Positions 45,958 through 58,469 of a stretch of 64,000 nt of DNA are shown piece after piece. Source of the DNA: Oopsacas minuta. Lineage: Eukaryota > Porifera > Hexactinellida > Lyssacinosida > Leucopsacidae. Made by a program: the position numbers and the translations under genes. Below the pieces are notes generated by a model. That model saw nothing but the letters and a program-made list of their open reading frames with translations. It made no database searches and was not told the DNA's origin. Location: the NCBI GenBank assembly GCA_024704765.1, contig JAKMXF010000355.1:95747-159746 (forward strand), in the 5' to 3' direction. Position 1 is the first letter of the stretch. The number at the start of each line of letters is the position of its first letter.

Positions 45958-47863
45958 GCTGACTTTGCTCATTAGTGGCAGAGATTGAATAGATTGCTTG
46001 TAGTTGTTGATAAATTCATAAACTCAACCCCTTAGACATCTGGTAAATCATATTAGAATTCTTTGAATCATACTTTGATATTTCACTTTATGTTTTATTG
46101 CTACCCCAATTTTCCGTTAATATTTAAAAAATAGACTCCATAATGATAGTGAAAGAAGTTTATCACTAATTATGTCTGGCGATGATAAGTATAGTATGAT
46201 ATAAATGCTAAAATTATGTTTATATTTAGAGATACTAGGTCCTACATCAAATCTATCAAATTGCAGCTTGGAATTCAAAATGTTTTTTTATCCACCCATA
46301 ATGAATATTTGCAAAATTTTACCAATACCTCAGAAAGTTCTATTTCATTACCACTTTCATCATATACTTACTACTTCCAATACAACTTATTTTGACTATT
46401 CAGATGTCCTGTCTTGTCCAGGCTGCAGATCTAACTATTTAGGCGAAGATAAATCTACCTCAATTTTTAATTTCCCTAAAGACGTGCGATTACGCGAGCT
46501 ATGGTTCAAAGCCATTCCTCGACCAAGGAAGGATTATGAAGACAAAATATATGAAGGTATTCCATTGGAATCAGTATTTTATATCCCTAGCGTATATACA
46601 ATCCATTTGTATATTTAGGTATGCATGGACCATTTCAGAGAAGATGACATCGTGAGAATACACCAATATTTTGATAGACTATGAACTGTCACTCTCATCC
46701 GAAACCGAGTGGTCCTAAAGAAAGATGCAGTTCCAAGCATATTTCCCAACTGTCCTTCCTACCTATCTAACTTGAATTCAAAACTAAGGAGACTTTCAAA
46801 AGATAACAAGGAACAGTTAATGATAGAAGCTGCCCACACTCAGAGCGTAGCCGATAATGAAGAAGTAATAGATAAGTTTGTTGTTGATTCATTATCTGAA
46901 TTTCTTTCTAAGTTGCATTTGATAGATCTCAGGAACGGTTGGATTTCTCATTATCCCGAGAACAACCCTGTATATCTTTTGAAAATTTTCATTGCGGATT
47001 CCGGACCTATCATCGAACGTTCAGTTTCAATTGACCATGATATGTTTATCAAATCATTTGGTATTAACAGCAGTCCAATTTGCATTTCAACGATTTCAAT
47101 TATTGATACCAGCCAAATTGAGAGTTCACTTAATGAAGTAGATAAATTTACCACACCAACACATCGTGAGCGAACCAGCTCTAAACTTTCAATTGACACC
47201 CATATAAATTTAGCTATCAATCAGTTAAAAAGCGCAATTACCCTGGTTGAATTTGGGCACATGATCTAGATATAACTGACAGTGTTTTCTCCTGTACTGA
47301 ATCTATGAAAATTTTATTGCATTTTATTGTAGGACAACTGACAAATGCGAGTTTTCAAAATAATAATCGACGGTATAATATGTTTAACTCAAGTGTTTTC
47401 ACTTAAAATTAACGGATTTTCACCAGCTTGTTACAGTAATAAACAGTCGTATAATTGTATAATTTTACCACATGAGCGAAGCTTGCAACATATGAAAAAC
47501 ACTAGCGATAGATGGTGACTATATTCGAATTCTTAAGGAAATAACCTCTAAGTTTAGTGACAGTTAACGCCATGTGATACTTCAAATTGATGAAGTACAT
47601 ATACGTAGTGATGTATCATAGGAAGGCGGTAAAATTTTTGGATCAATTGATAATTTTAACGATCCTGCGACAACTGTCTTTTCGTTGAGAGTTTCAAGTT
47701 TAATGAGAATGTTTTCAACTACTGTGCGTCTCATATCTTTGAGGTCTTCCTCTGCAGCTTATTTACATCGGATAATTACCAAAGCTATAAATGATATCGA
47801 GGCTTACGATTGTTTTGTCGACCAATTTGTACTTACAATTACCCTTTAAATGTAGCCTTTATA

Positions 47864-49206
47864 CAGGGTGTCTCAAAAGTGTTTTCCTCCTCTGTACTTC
47901 GATTGCAGTCGTTTTAAATCGAACAATATTGTTTACTAACCGACCATTTTTCAGATTATTATTAGTCTATACCAGTCCAATACTATAATGAATACTTTAT
48001 TTCCTTATTTGATAATCTGTTTATATTTTCGATATTTTTTCTCAACCCTCACAAATTTCATATATGGTTATCATGAAACCGAGATTTGCAGTTTGTGAGC
48101 GAGCGATTGGCATGATTGAAGCGGGTTCAACACAGAAAGCAGTTGCCAATACTCTTGGAGTCACAATTCGGACAATTCAGAACTGGTGTAAAGGCATAGA
48201 GCTGGATATTTGCTTGATGACAAGCCCCGGTCTGGACGTCCGACGAAGCTATCCCGGATTCCGAAAATTATGATTCAAAAATCAATCAGGAAACGCTACA
48301 ATTCAATCCGAAATCTTGCGAAATATATCTCGTCTATGTCGGTGACCGTTAGTGAAGACACAATTCACAGTTATTTACGCAACACAATTGGAGCTAAAGC
48401 CTATAAAAGACCCTCATACCCGAAATTGACTGAAAAACAAAAGGGGTAAAGAAGCTAGAATTCTGTCAGGAACGCAAAACATGGACTGGTCGTGATTGGG
48501 GAAGAGTTCTTTTTAATGATGAAAGCCCTTTTGAGTTTTTCCATCCGACTAATAGGCAGAATGATCGTGTTTGGGACATTAATCGGCACAACATTACCCC
48601 ATTTGAATCAGTCAAAAACCCCCCCGAAAATGATGGTCTAGGGAATGATGAGCTGATCAGGGCTATCAGAACTACACTTCATCGCCCAAAACGCTCAGTG
48701 AATACTGACTACTATACTAATGAAATCCTGGAGAAGTGTTGTCTCCCTAACTTTTAGCGTAGAAAGACTAGAGCCCCACTTACCCAAAGGAAAATGTGTC
48801 GAAGATGTCTGAGACAATTTTCATGCAGGATGGCGCCCCTGCCCATAAAGCCATAAGTACCCAGAAATGGTTTCCAGAGCATCTACCTGGCTTTTGGGAG
48901 AGAGGCGTTTGGCCTAGTAACTCCCCAAATTTAAATCCCTTTGAAAATCTTTGGTCTATTATGCAAGCAGAGCTAGGCAAGAGAAAGCCCGCTACAAATT
49001 TAACACAGCTCGGAAATATTTGGAAAATATATGGAATGGGATTAGCCCGTCGATACTTGAGAATTTAGTTGATGGGATGCCAAGTCGAATTAATTCATGT
49101 ATAAAACTTAATTGTGACTATATAGGCAAATAATTAGATGAATCTATCTAAGAAATTCTATATTATAGTGGTATTCATAAGTGGAAAAGACTTTTGATAC
49201 ACCCTG
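47864..49206 (+). mobile_element. Tc1-like element, 1343 bp, nested in the P-like gene
   Basis: Inverted ends CAGGGTGTCTCAAAAGTGTT and CAGGGTGTATCAAAAGTCTT; TA at 47862-47863 and 49207-49208. It interrupts the P-like transposase exactly within the NYPLNVAF segment. Confidence 0.92.
48064..49133 (+). pseudogene. Tc1-like transposase, broken
   Basis: Helix-turn-helix ERAIGMIEAGSTQKAVANTL with VTIRTIQNWCK (48073-48200), a frame change at about 48215, second HTH (RNLAKYISSMSVTVSEDTI), a TAA at 48447, then GRVLFNDESPFEFF (Asp 1, 48500), a stop, MQDGAPAHKA (Asp 2, 48823) and NSPNLNPFENLWSI (Glu, 48920-48960), giving DD34E. The last part stays open in one frame to 49068. Close in layout to the copy at 61502-62843. 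Confidence 0.87.
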
Positions 49207-50576
49207 TAAGTTATTTTCTGATGATGGGTAAACATTGCACACTAAGGCTATACATCCTTCGAATCCAGAACGATATCTTATATTATTTTTTGATATTGTA
49301 CACATTATCAAGTCAATTCGCAATAATTGGCTATATCTATAAGATTATGAGAAAACTTTTATATATCCCAAGTTTGAGGACTGTATGATAGATTTACTAA
49401 CACAATCCGTGTATCCATCTTGCACTCAGTTAAGAATTTCTGTACCTACTGCCAACATTATTTTGAATACCACTCAAATTACGAGGTCAAGTTATCCCGC
49501 AATATGTTATGCAGCATTTGAAGATCTTCGTAGCCTGTTTGAGGCTAACAAATTTCTGTCATTAAGAGAGCCCCAAAATTGACATCAAAATCATCTTGGC
49601 CATCTCAATTTGAGCGACAAAATGTAAACTTAGCTTTGAAAATTTTTCATGAATCTACAACTGCAGGTCTTTCTAATTTTATTAATCATACTAACATTGA
49701 TAAACCCATCAAACTGTTGATTTTCTCAACTTGATATACCCCATCTGGAGCATTTTAATATAAATTAGTAGGGAAAGACATTCGTTTCAATAATCCATAT
49801 CTATCCTCACTGCGCCATAATGACGAAAGATTATTGTTTTTGGAGAACTTTGTTAAATGGCTAGATTGTTGGAGAGCTATTTCATTAACTAGTTGAAAGC
49901 TTACACCTTAAACATTTACCAGTTTAAGACACCCTTGTCTGGCTCATCCACTCTTAATTTCAAGATTGACACTAGAATGTGGTTATGAATATTTACTGAC
50001 ATCCCGAATACAAAACGACCCATTAGAACACCAGTTTGGTCTTTATCGCCAGATGTCTGGCTCCGATTATAACTTATCCTATTGTCAAATTTTAGAGAGT
50101 GAGCGTAAACCTCAGTTATCTGACCTCCATAAATTTCTGTTTATTGAACAAACTAATTCCGATAGGATATGTATTAAAGAATATTTAGGATTTTTTGCAG
50201 ATGAAAATGACGAAGGAAGACACTTAGAAACTGATATAGAATCTTTTACAGATGAGTTGCTTAATACAAATCTCCTATTTTTGATAACTCCCAAATTGAA
50301 TGCCAAAATTATGTAGCCGGATATGCAGTATTTATGTATTTTAAACAATATTCTGAATGTTCAGTTTGCCATTAATTTTTGACTAGTCCAAAAGATATTC
50401 AATTGAATAACGATACAGGATTTCCATTAATTTATCTGCTTGATAGAGGTTCCCTTAAATATCCATCAGAAAGTGTCTATCAATCTGTCCTAATTGTGTA
50501 TGAAATATCTACTAAGATCGACAATCATCCTATTTTAAGTCGTCGATTTTATGAGGGACCCTGTAGTGAAAACTAG

Positions 50577-51388
50577 TCGAAATTACGCTGCTCGAAATTG
50601 AAAGAAATTCCAGTGATATCTGGGGGGGTGGTGTGTATGTAAGACATCAAAATGGGATATTCTTAAGAAATTATTCACAACTGTAGCAATTGCATTTTAT
50701 CTAAGAAAGTAAAGAATATTAAATAACATTATAATTGGTCGCGATAATACCGAACTTAAAGAAATTTGCTCCCTAATTCTTCTTGATCTTCTAGATATTC
50801 AATTTAAATAGTGTTAAAGTTAACAGCTTCACTAAAACCCAGGATGTCCCTGGTTAGGACAAATTTTGAGAATGGAATGTAGCTACATTTCTGCGTTGCT
50901 AAGTAAACATAAAATTTCCTAGTATGATTAATCGTTGATTCCATGATATTCTAAAAGATTATTCTTTGGGGAATGTATCTGCGAATTTGCATACGGCAGC
51001 TTTTTAATGGTATACATATACGTATATTATTCTAGTACTTAGATCATAGACTCCTTTAAAGAAGGACTGAATCCTCCCATGCTCGGGGTTTTTAACTCGA
51101 GTCTGAAGGATTAACTTGAGTTCTGGGCTAAAATGACTTCTAGAAGGGCTAGAGACACGATCTCGGCTCCACATAGGGGATTTTGAGGACGGCAAGTTCA
51201 ATGGCGTCATTTTCAACACTACCTGGGGTCATCTTAAAGGTCAAACGGTCATAGTTCAAGATCAAATGGGTGAATTTTAGTAATTTTTGCCCGTTTTTTT
51301 CTGTCAAACTAATAATAGTGAGAGATGGCTGATTGTAATGAGACGCAGTAGTGTATAGCAGCACAAATTTTATATTTATTGTCATATA
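50577..51388. other. Non-coding
   Basis: No supported gene; lies between the two P-like elements. Confidence 0.4.
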
Positions 51389-51573
51389 CAGTAGAACTCG
51401 GTTAGTACGTACCTGGATAAGACGTACTTCGGCTTAGTACGTAGTAAATTTTACGAATCAAAATTCATTATTACATAGGGTTCTATGGAAATTCAACTCG
51501 GTTGTACGTACACTCGGATAGTACGTACTTTTTTAGACTTCCCGAGGGGGTACGTCTTATCCAAGTTCTACTG
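51389..51573. mobile_element. 185-bp MITE, TA-flanked
   Basis: The left end CAGTAGAACTCGGTTAGTAC and the inverted right end CAGTAGAACTTGGATAAGAC match closely. The interior repeats GTACGTAC and ACGTACTTCGG. TA at 51387-51388 and 51574-51575. Better preserved sibling of 4125-4292. Confidence 0.85.
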
Positions 51574-53649
51574 TATGTAATTACATTATATGCATATCAC
51601 AACACTATGTCTATTACAACATTGCCTATTCCTATCGTTAGTTAGAGAGCTTGTCTTGCCTGCTGAGGCATCGCAAAGACTGTTCTTTGTCACTTACATT
51701 GAGGTCATGAGCTTTCAATAGAATGTTAGCTAAAGTAGTACATACAGCCTTATTACCTGCAAAAGGTGCATCTACAAAGGATAATAGCTCATCAAAACGA
51801 AAGCGGCAATGCATTTTAGTCTGGTCATGCAAATTATAGGTATTGTGTACAAAATGACGGTTGGCATAGTCAGCACACTCAGTCCACCTCTATTCAAATT
51901 ATCTAAGAAATCAGATGACATCTCGTTACCATCTTCATCCCAATGATCTCCTCCATACTATTGTTATCCCCATATTTATACACAAGGTATCCGGTCAATT
52001 AAACAACTTTATGCTCAAGGGTATCATTAGACCTCAAGAGTTTTTGAGTGACTTGAGGAGTGATCTCGTCAATGAACTCACGTCACTCAGCTAGATTTTC
52101 GAAAGTTGTACAATTCTTGTCACAATCAAGCACACGAGAACTAGATTCTGGAATAATGTCATGCTTACTGAGTGTTTGCAAGTTTACAATTTTAGCTGCA
52201 GCCATAATGTCAACTACTTCAATGTAAAAGTTTCGACCTCTTTTTTGCCTGGCTTGGCCGAAAAACCTTTCCAAGGCTTCATCTGCGTTTATTGCAGGAA
52301 GAACGTAGTCAAAGTCTTTGTCCGCCAGAAGTAATTTGGCAGCATCCACATTATTACGTGTGGATACAGTGAAGGCTTCAGCAGCTTGCTTAGTTAGCTT
52401 CAGCTTACGACCACCATCTACTTGCCATGCGCAGGTGGATATAATTTGGCAGGCCGCCTTCAGCCTAGTGAAACCTGTACATTCTGCTATTCAATGCTGT
52501 CTGGATTCTTCGCGAAGATGGATAGCTGAGAAACGGTCTTTCACATTCATTATCTTGAACCACTCACTCATTGTCTGGGTGAGAATTATGGTGCCTTCGC
52601 TGATGCCCAGTGAACCCTTGAACGTCTTCAAGGCAGTGACAGGCTTGTCATTGAACACTTGACATACCAATGATACGCTCTGCCCTTGAAGGGGCTTGAG
52701 GAAAACAGCGGTGTGTGTCAGCTTGGTTAAGCGAATAGGAGTAGCTCTGTCGATCTCATAAGCTTCTGAATATCACCCTAGTAAGCTTTGTACTCATTGC
52801 CATCTATGACAAATAAGAGAGTCTTCCTATCAACAGTAATCCAGTTGTTCGTATATCTTTGAAGATGTGCAAACAGTCGTACACTAAGAACATAGATTGT
52901 TCTTGAATCGATAGCACTGGACAACTTCCAGGTTCTCCAAGTTTTGAATAAACACTACGGTTGGTATTCCAATTGTCACATATTAAAGAAATCACAATAC
53001 ATCCAGTACCAACTACAGCTGAAACAGCTTCGATAAGGAGTTCTTTCAACTGATCCGAAGTTAGGTTTTGCATGGCAAAAACTCGTAGAATATAGCGTGG
53101 ACCACCAAAATGGCAGGCAACTTCAACGACCATAGCATGTGAAGCAATCATTTCAGGGTCCACCCGCTGCAGTATTTTGAGAGTATCCTAGAACATGCCC
53201 TCCAGAAAATCGCAATGTCTCGACCAGCTTTACCTCGTCAAACATTAAATTTACCAAACGCTGCTGTCGCTTAAGCTGGTCGAACAAGGTTTGAGGTTGG
53301 AGTGCTGCAGAATCCTAGCAAGCATCTGTTCTACCTTTTCTGTTGATGGCAGAATGACTAAGTCGGATCAGCGAATCATTTTGTATGTACTGGGTGATAT
53401 GTTGCGAAGCTGCATTGCGAAAATCAAAGTATCAGTGTCAAATCGGCGTCCATCAGGAGGTTAGAATAGAAGCCACAGCTGCGACGGAAGGAAGGTGAAA
53501 TGAGCAAGCTCGTGCCCCTAAGTCATCATGCAGGCCTGCTCAAGAATTTCTTGGCTTATGTAAACGATAGGCGTTACCTGATCAGTTATGTATCCAAATC
53601 TGGGACCATTTCGAGAGTTAGCTGTTCTTCTCCAAAGGAATGGTCGCTT

Positions 53650-56567
53650 CACGGGTAACTGTAAAACATTATGACAAAAAAAATGAGGTAGTTAAGATTT
53701 TTTCACTTTCTTATACAGAATTTTATGAGGAATCCGAATATACACTCCAAAAATTTTTCCTACCATTTAAATTTTTTACAGATTACACAAAAATTTATGA
53801 AATCAAAAAAATTCTGGCTACGATAATTTTAACATATCCGCATTTTTAATATATTATCATGATTCTTCGCTGATATACTTCTTTCTAGAATTCAATTTAA
53901 TTACTAGTTACCTAATAGAATTGATGTTTTTAACGAATTCCTATCCAAAATGTCATTACCATGGCAACAAAATGAAACGTAGGAATTTACGCAATAGTTT
54001 TCAATCTAGCTAAGTAGTTCTTGTATGATATTACATTTAGGATATATATGTGTAATTATTGATGCTTAACCTTAACTTAACCAATTATTTTTATTCCAAA
54101 TATAATGTAATGTAGAACATGACCTAGCTTACCATACTATGATTTATTTATGAAATTGACGAAGTTAACATCAGATACTGTGTTTAATAAGCACTCTGGA
54201 AATTTTTCATTTTCCTCTTGACATTTATATCTTGTCTCCCAAACTCTGCCAGATCTAGATGGGGCAGATTCAAATGCTTGTTCTGAAACTGATCCTAAAC
54301 CCATTTCATCTGGAAGATAATTCGTGATAAACGGAATTAGGTGCCTACATGGGACATGAACTTTTGTAGAGCAAGAAAGCCCTGATTGTTTAAATGATTT
54401 TTCAAAATGATATACTGCCATTTTGAAATCTCCCTTTATGTGTTTCCCGAAGCAAGAATCAACAACATCCCTGAATTTTACAAGCGTGATATAAGACGAA
54501 TTACTCTTTGGAAATCCGAGTTCCAATACCTCCTTTGTGATTTTCCTCATTGCATTACCTTCAAATGCTCCTCCATGGTAAGCACTTCTACGAATATTCA
54601 GTTTTTCTAGTATTGCTTCATGGTGTTCTTTTTCGTCCTCAGACATTGTGATGAGGATGGCATCGTATAACTTCTGTCCTATCCCAAGTAACAGATGTAA
54701 CTCGGGAAGATTAAACATTTGCATGAAATCTACCAACCATACATTTAGTGCTTGGCGATCCTCAATACCATCGCAGTCAATTGCATGATTCTTAGAATCT
54801 CCCTGATACATATCTTGAAGCTCTTGAAACATCTCTAGATGGTGAGCAGATGATCGTTCTTCCCACTGAACACTGTCTAAACCCCTTCTATTGTCCCAAG
54901 TACACCATATACAAGGGTGATGTCCGTTCATTATTCCCAAGCAATAACTAGCAGCCTTCAAATCTACCGTAAATGAAACGTTGTATTCTTCCATCAGCCG
55001 TTTTATCTGGTCATCTTGAAGCATAACAGAGAAGTTATAATTACACTCAGGGGCACTCGTAACCCATAGATAAACCAGGTTATCGACAGAATTATCATTC
55101 TGTAGACACATAAGTAGTTTAGTGAAACCACGAACAAAGTCTAATCCAAGCTTGAAATGAAGATCATGTACCGATATTTCTCCGCTGATATTAAAGATCT
55201 TTTCTATCAGGGCATCAATATTGCAACATCTCACTATCCAGGAGTTCCTATATTCTGACTTGTATTTCTCTTTACTATAGTCCAGCTCAATCTGGATGCA
55301 TTCGAATATTTCGTCGCACAACAAATGTCTTCTCTATAGTAGCTATCCATTGATGGACATGGTACTCCAGCATCTCTAATAATTCGAGTTACTACCTTTA
55401 ACTGCTTAGTAGACAATGACATCCCTGAACACTTCAAATTCGCGATGTGAGAGAAACCCATTTTTGGTAATTTAGCTGGACGTTCGTCAGTACTGGAAGA
55501 AGAGACAGAAAGATGAAACGGATTCCCACCTGAAGTTTTAGGCAACTGAATTGAAGATTTGTTGTAGCTACATTCATGTAATCTTTGGTATACATTATCA
55601 CCAACGAATGTATCAATAGCGTTATGGTGTTCCAACATATTATGTGCGTTGGCAATCAATGTCATTTTCAAACAGATATAACTAACTCCAGGACTAACAC
55701 GAGTCGCACATTTGTTGCATATCTTGATCGTCTTTTGAGGTGAATTGATTGTTGGTCTTCCTGGCTTTATATGGATTATCGAAGATGAAGCTTGATTCTT
55801 GCGACCGAACCTTGAACTCGGTACACATTGAACATAAGTTCCCAATGCGGCAGGTGTTTAAGCGCGTGTTACGAATTATAGGTCAATCATATCATGCGGG
55901 TGTTTTCCTCGTGGTATCCACTGAAGACAGAGTAAACAAGTAGAGCTTACAAGTATACACACGATATAAGGGTGATTATCTTCTAAAATATTGATTGGTT
56001 CCAAATATTGGTTGTATAATTCACCTAACTTAGTGTCCTTTAGGTGATTATTCCTCAAAACAATTTTGCCAACTTTCGTACAACACCAGCGACAAATTCT
56101 AGTTTTTGCATGTTCATGGTACGTTTCTTCACTCATTTGCTTTAACTGAATTAATCAACAATTACACGTATATATCCTAAATGTAATATCATACAAGTAC
56201 TACTTAGCTAGATTGTAAACTATTGCGTAAATTCCTACGTTTCATTTTGTTGGCATGGTAATGACATTTTGGATAGGAATCCGTTGAAAACATCAATTTT
56301 ATTAGGTAACTAGTAATTAAATTGAATTCTAGAAAGAAGTATATCAGCGAAGAATCACGAAAATATATTAAAAATTGGGATATGTTAAAATTATTGTAGC
56401 CAGAATTTTTTTGATTTCATAAATTTTTGTATAATCCCTAAAAGAATTTTAATGGTAGGAACATTTTTTGGAGCGTATATTCGGATTCCTCATAAAATTC
56501 TGTGTAAGAAAGTGAAAAATCTCAACGACCTCATTTTTTTGTCATAATGTTTTTTCAGTTACCCGTG
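53650..56567 (-). mobile_element. Chapaev-like (CMC-type) DNA transposon, 2918 bp, ~410-bp terminal repeats
   Basis: Arms 53650 to about 54063 and about 56155 to 56567 are inverted copies with few differences, starting CACGGGTAACTG on both ends. GCTT lies directly outside each end (53646-53649 and 56568-56571), a 4-bp target duplication. The CAC start and 4-bp duplication fit the Chapaev branch of the CMC superfamily; the transposase motifs agree. It is inserted in the second P-like gene. Confidence 0.75.
54137..56136 (-). pseudogene. Transposase of the Chapaev-like element (RAG1/Transib/CMC catalytic layout)
   Basis: Three pieces in changing frames: 56136-55876 (zinc-binding ICRWCC with a later CLLC), 55845-55234 (KICNKCATRVSPGVSYIC, KPGRP) and a long 395-codon frame 55324-54137. 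In the last, HFKLGLDFVRGFTKLL may hold Asp 1; FTVDLKAASYCLG holds Asp 2, followed 17 residues later by PCIWCTWD (C-x2-C); LPELHLLLGIGQKLYDAI follows; then KVHVPCRHLIPF (H-x4-H) and, 20 residues after the second His, the Glu of SVSEQAFES. In RAG1 the zinc ligands between the second Asp and the Glu are likewise a CxxC pair and a HxxxxH pair, with similar spacing. The catalytic frame of 395 codons is uninterrupted, and two frame corrections would be needed overall, so the copy looks young. Confidence 0.75.
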
Positions 56568-57148
56568 GCTTGGACACCTCAATACCATCTTTGTCAACTC
56601 TATTCATGAATAGGAATCTAAATGGTGAACTGACTTGTTGGAAATGAAAGAACTGCTTGACAGTTTGTCCAGTAGCGTCAGTTCTTGATAGGTACAGGTT
56701 TTTCTGATCTTTTATGAAGTTAAGGCCAGGAAAATAGGAGCTAATTCTGGCGGAGAAGTGGTCGAGATCTTGGATCTTGTCTGCAGCCTCATTAGCGGCC
56801 TGTTCCTTCTTAGCTCTTGATTCTGATGTAGATGATGTTGGGCGTGGAACTATTTGACCTGCTTCAAAACTGATCTCGGTACTCCAGGAATATTGATGGC
56901 GGTTCTTTGGGTGCTTCCACCCTTACTGACATTCATTCACAGTTGAAACATCTCTCACAAATATATATCTCCTTCAAGTGTCTCAAGCTATATTTTTCAT
57001 TCGGCATTGTCACTATCCATCTCTTCCTTTCCTCAGGATCTTTTGGGGAAGATATGACCTTTAGGTAAGGCGTCCCATCATAGTATCCTCTACAACCAAA
57101 ACAGCTGCAACGACAGGGAATCTTCTCACAAAAGCTGAAAACAAACAA

Positions 57149-58469
57149 AGTTCCTCTAGATCACCATCTGGAAAGGTTCAATCAAATATTCAGAGTATCA
57201 ATCCAAGTAAAATATGATCTAAAAGTCTTGACATATGACACATTATCATGCATAATCACTATCAATAAACATGCAGACATATTTGCAACAAGACAAATCA
57301 AACATTACCACGCAGCCACTGCACAAAACATCAAATTTCACAAAAACATAAAGAAAACATAAGGAAATATGGTTGAAAACAGGAAGTTCATATCTGCCTG
57401 AGGTCAAAGGCAATGTGGCCAATACACTTATTTTAAGCTTCCTGGTTGTGTCTGACCCCTAACCACAGGTTAATATAGGTTCTAATGCTTTTAATTTTTT
57501 TAATTGGAGCCTCTCAGATTCAAGTTATAAACCCCGAGATCGCGACTTTCCAGTCCTTCTCTAATGGTGTCTATGACTTAGATGGAAACAAAACATAATA
57601 TAGGAACTTTTTGCTAAGATACCAATTCTTGTTCAGAGGCGTATCCAGATCATCGTGGGAGGGATACTCTGGAGCGAGAGAAGGGAGCGATGGTAAGGTA
57701 GGAGTTTAGGGTGCAAGCCTCCAAAATCTTTTGAATCCTAGACGCTCAAACATCGATGTACAGCTATTCTTGTCACATCTTAGGAGAAGTGTGATATTGT
57801 GGAGTTGTACCAAAGTTGTTTAGATGTTTATGTTTAGATAATATAATTTTATTACTTAAGTTTATATATACTATTTAGTAAATACAAATTTAGTCTGCTA
57901 ACACATTAGTCATTTAGAGTCTTTTCAGGTATCGTCTAGAAAACTCGTTTATAATATAATTGCGAAAATTTGATAGCATTTTGTAACAAAATTTCCAAAA
58001 GCTCTGCCCTTATTAAAGAAATAACAACATATACCTTTTGGAAACCAGTTATGTGGGGGGTGTTTAAAAACCAAAATACCCCCTTCAATACGTTACTGGT
58101 TGTTTGTATTTTCCACTCTCATTCCATTACAAGAAACATATGTTAACTTCATTCTTTCTCTTAGCCGGAAGAGAAATACTGTATATGAATGAGAAGTATG
58201 AAAAATTGTTAAAATAGCGATTGTTACAGGCCTGGGGAAAGCAAATTAAAAGTCCTCAGGTGACATCACACATAGAATCGTACAGGCTAATACATATAGT
58301 CGATAGGAAGAAACTGATTCTGCCGGCCTTGGAATAATTATATTTAAATTATTAAATGTGAATGAAGTTTATCAGGAATTCTGCGATGCCAAATTTGACT
58401 TTAAGTTTAGGGGCCCTCTGGACATCGGGTCCCTGATTTAATGAACCGCCTATTGTTACGCCACTGATT
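57149..58469. other. Non-coding; possible hAT MITE ends
   Basis: CAGAGGCGTATCCAG at 57634 and, inverted, CAGTAACGTATTGAAG ending at 58098 could bound a 465-bp hAT MITE, but the flanking 8 bases agree poorly. Another hAT-like end (inverted CAGTGGCGTAACAATAGG) stops at about 58468. No gene. Confidence 0.35.

Larger units (their letters stand above)
46205..50576 (+). pseudogene. P-element-like transposase with THAP domain, split by a Tc1 element
   Basis: THAP DNA-binding domain: CPGC at 46415-46426, IFNFPKD, RELWFKAIPR, then VCMDHF (C-x2-H) at about 46619 and AVPSIFP at 46724. Stops at 46616 and about 46682 interrupt it, all in one frame. Then a coiled-coil linker, and the catalytic core LQIDEVHIRSDVSYEGGKIF (about 47585-47640; first Asp in IDE), SSAAYLHRII, and CTYNYPLN (second position, with the usual Asp of CTDN changed to Tyr). 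There the frame is cut by the Tc1 element at 47864-49206 and resumes at 49209: FFDIVHIIKSIRNNW, the THAP9/P-element GTP-region signature. C-part: SRIQNDPLEHQFGLYRQMSG (about 50000), the P-type DPLE-FF motif with the acidic catalytic position. Clearly dead. Termini not found. Confidence 0.85.
51638..57148 (-). pseudogene. Second P-element-like transposase with THAP domain, split by a 2.9-kb element
   Basis: Reading leftward from 57148: a THAP-like domain CSCFGCRGYYDGTP, PKDPEERKRWIVTMPNEKYS, IYICERCF (a Cys replaces the usual His of C-x2-H). After a frame change an open stretch (about 56895-56572) runs SESRAKKEQAANEAADKIQD and RISSYFPGLNF. It is then cut by the element at 53650-56567. Beyond it: NLMFDEVKLVETLRFSGGHV (first Asp, about 53225), HAMVVEVACHFGG, SLICDNWNTN (second Asp, about 52980), LVYDCLHIFKDIR, and PAINADEALERFFGQARQKR (acidic third position, about 52260-52300), ending near 51638. 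These are the P/THAP9 signatures in order. Several stops. Oriented opposite to the P-like element at 46205-50576 and divergent from it in sequence. Confidence 0.83.

Noticed and set aside
46557-46618. A 62-bp intron (GT...AG) inside the THAP region of the first P-like gene
   Set aside because: Removing it shifts the frame out of VCMDHF; the stop at 46616 is more simply a mutation or a small insertion.
54137-55324. 395-codon frame as a host gene
   Set aside because: It lies between well-matched inverted arms with a 4-bp duplication and has transposase motifs.
57634-58468. A hAT element running from CAGAGGCGTATCC to the CAGTGGCG end at 58468
   Set aside because: Flanking octamers differ (TTCTTGTT against ATTTTGAT) and the ends match poorly; they are probably ends of different elements.
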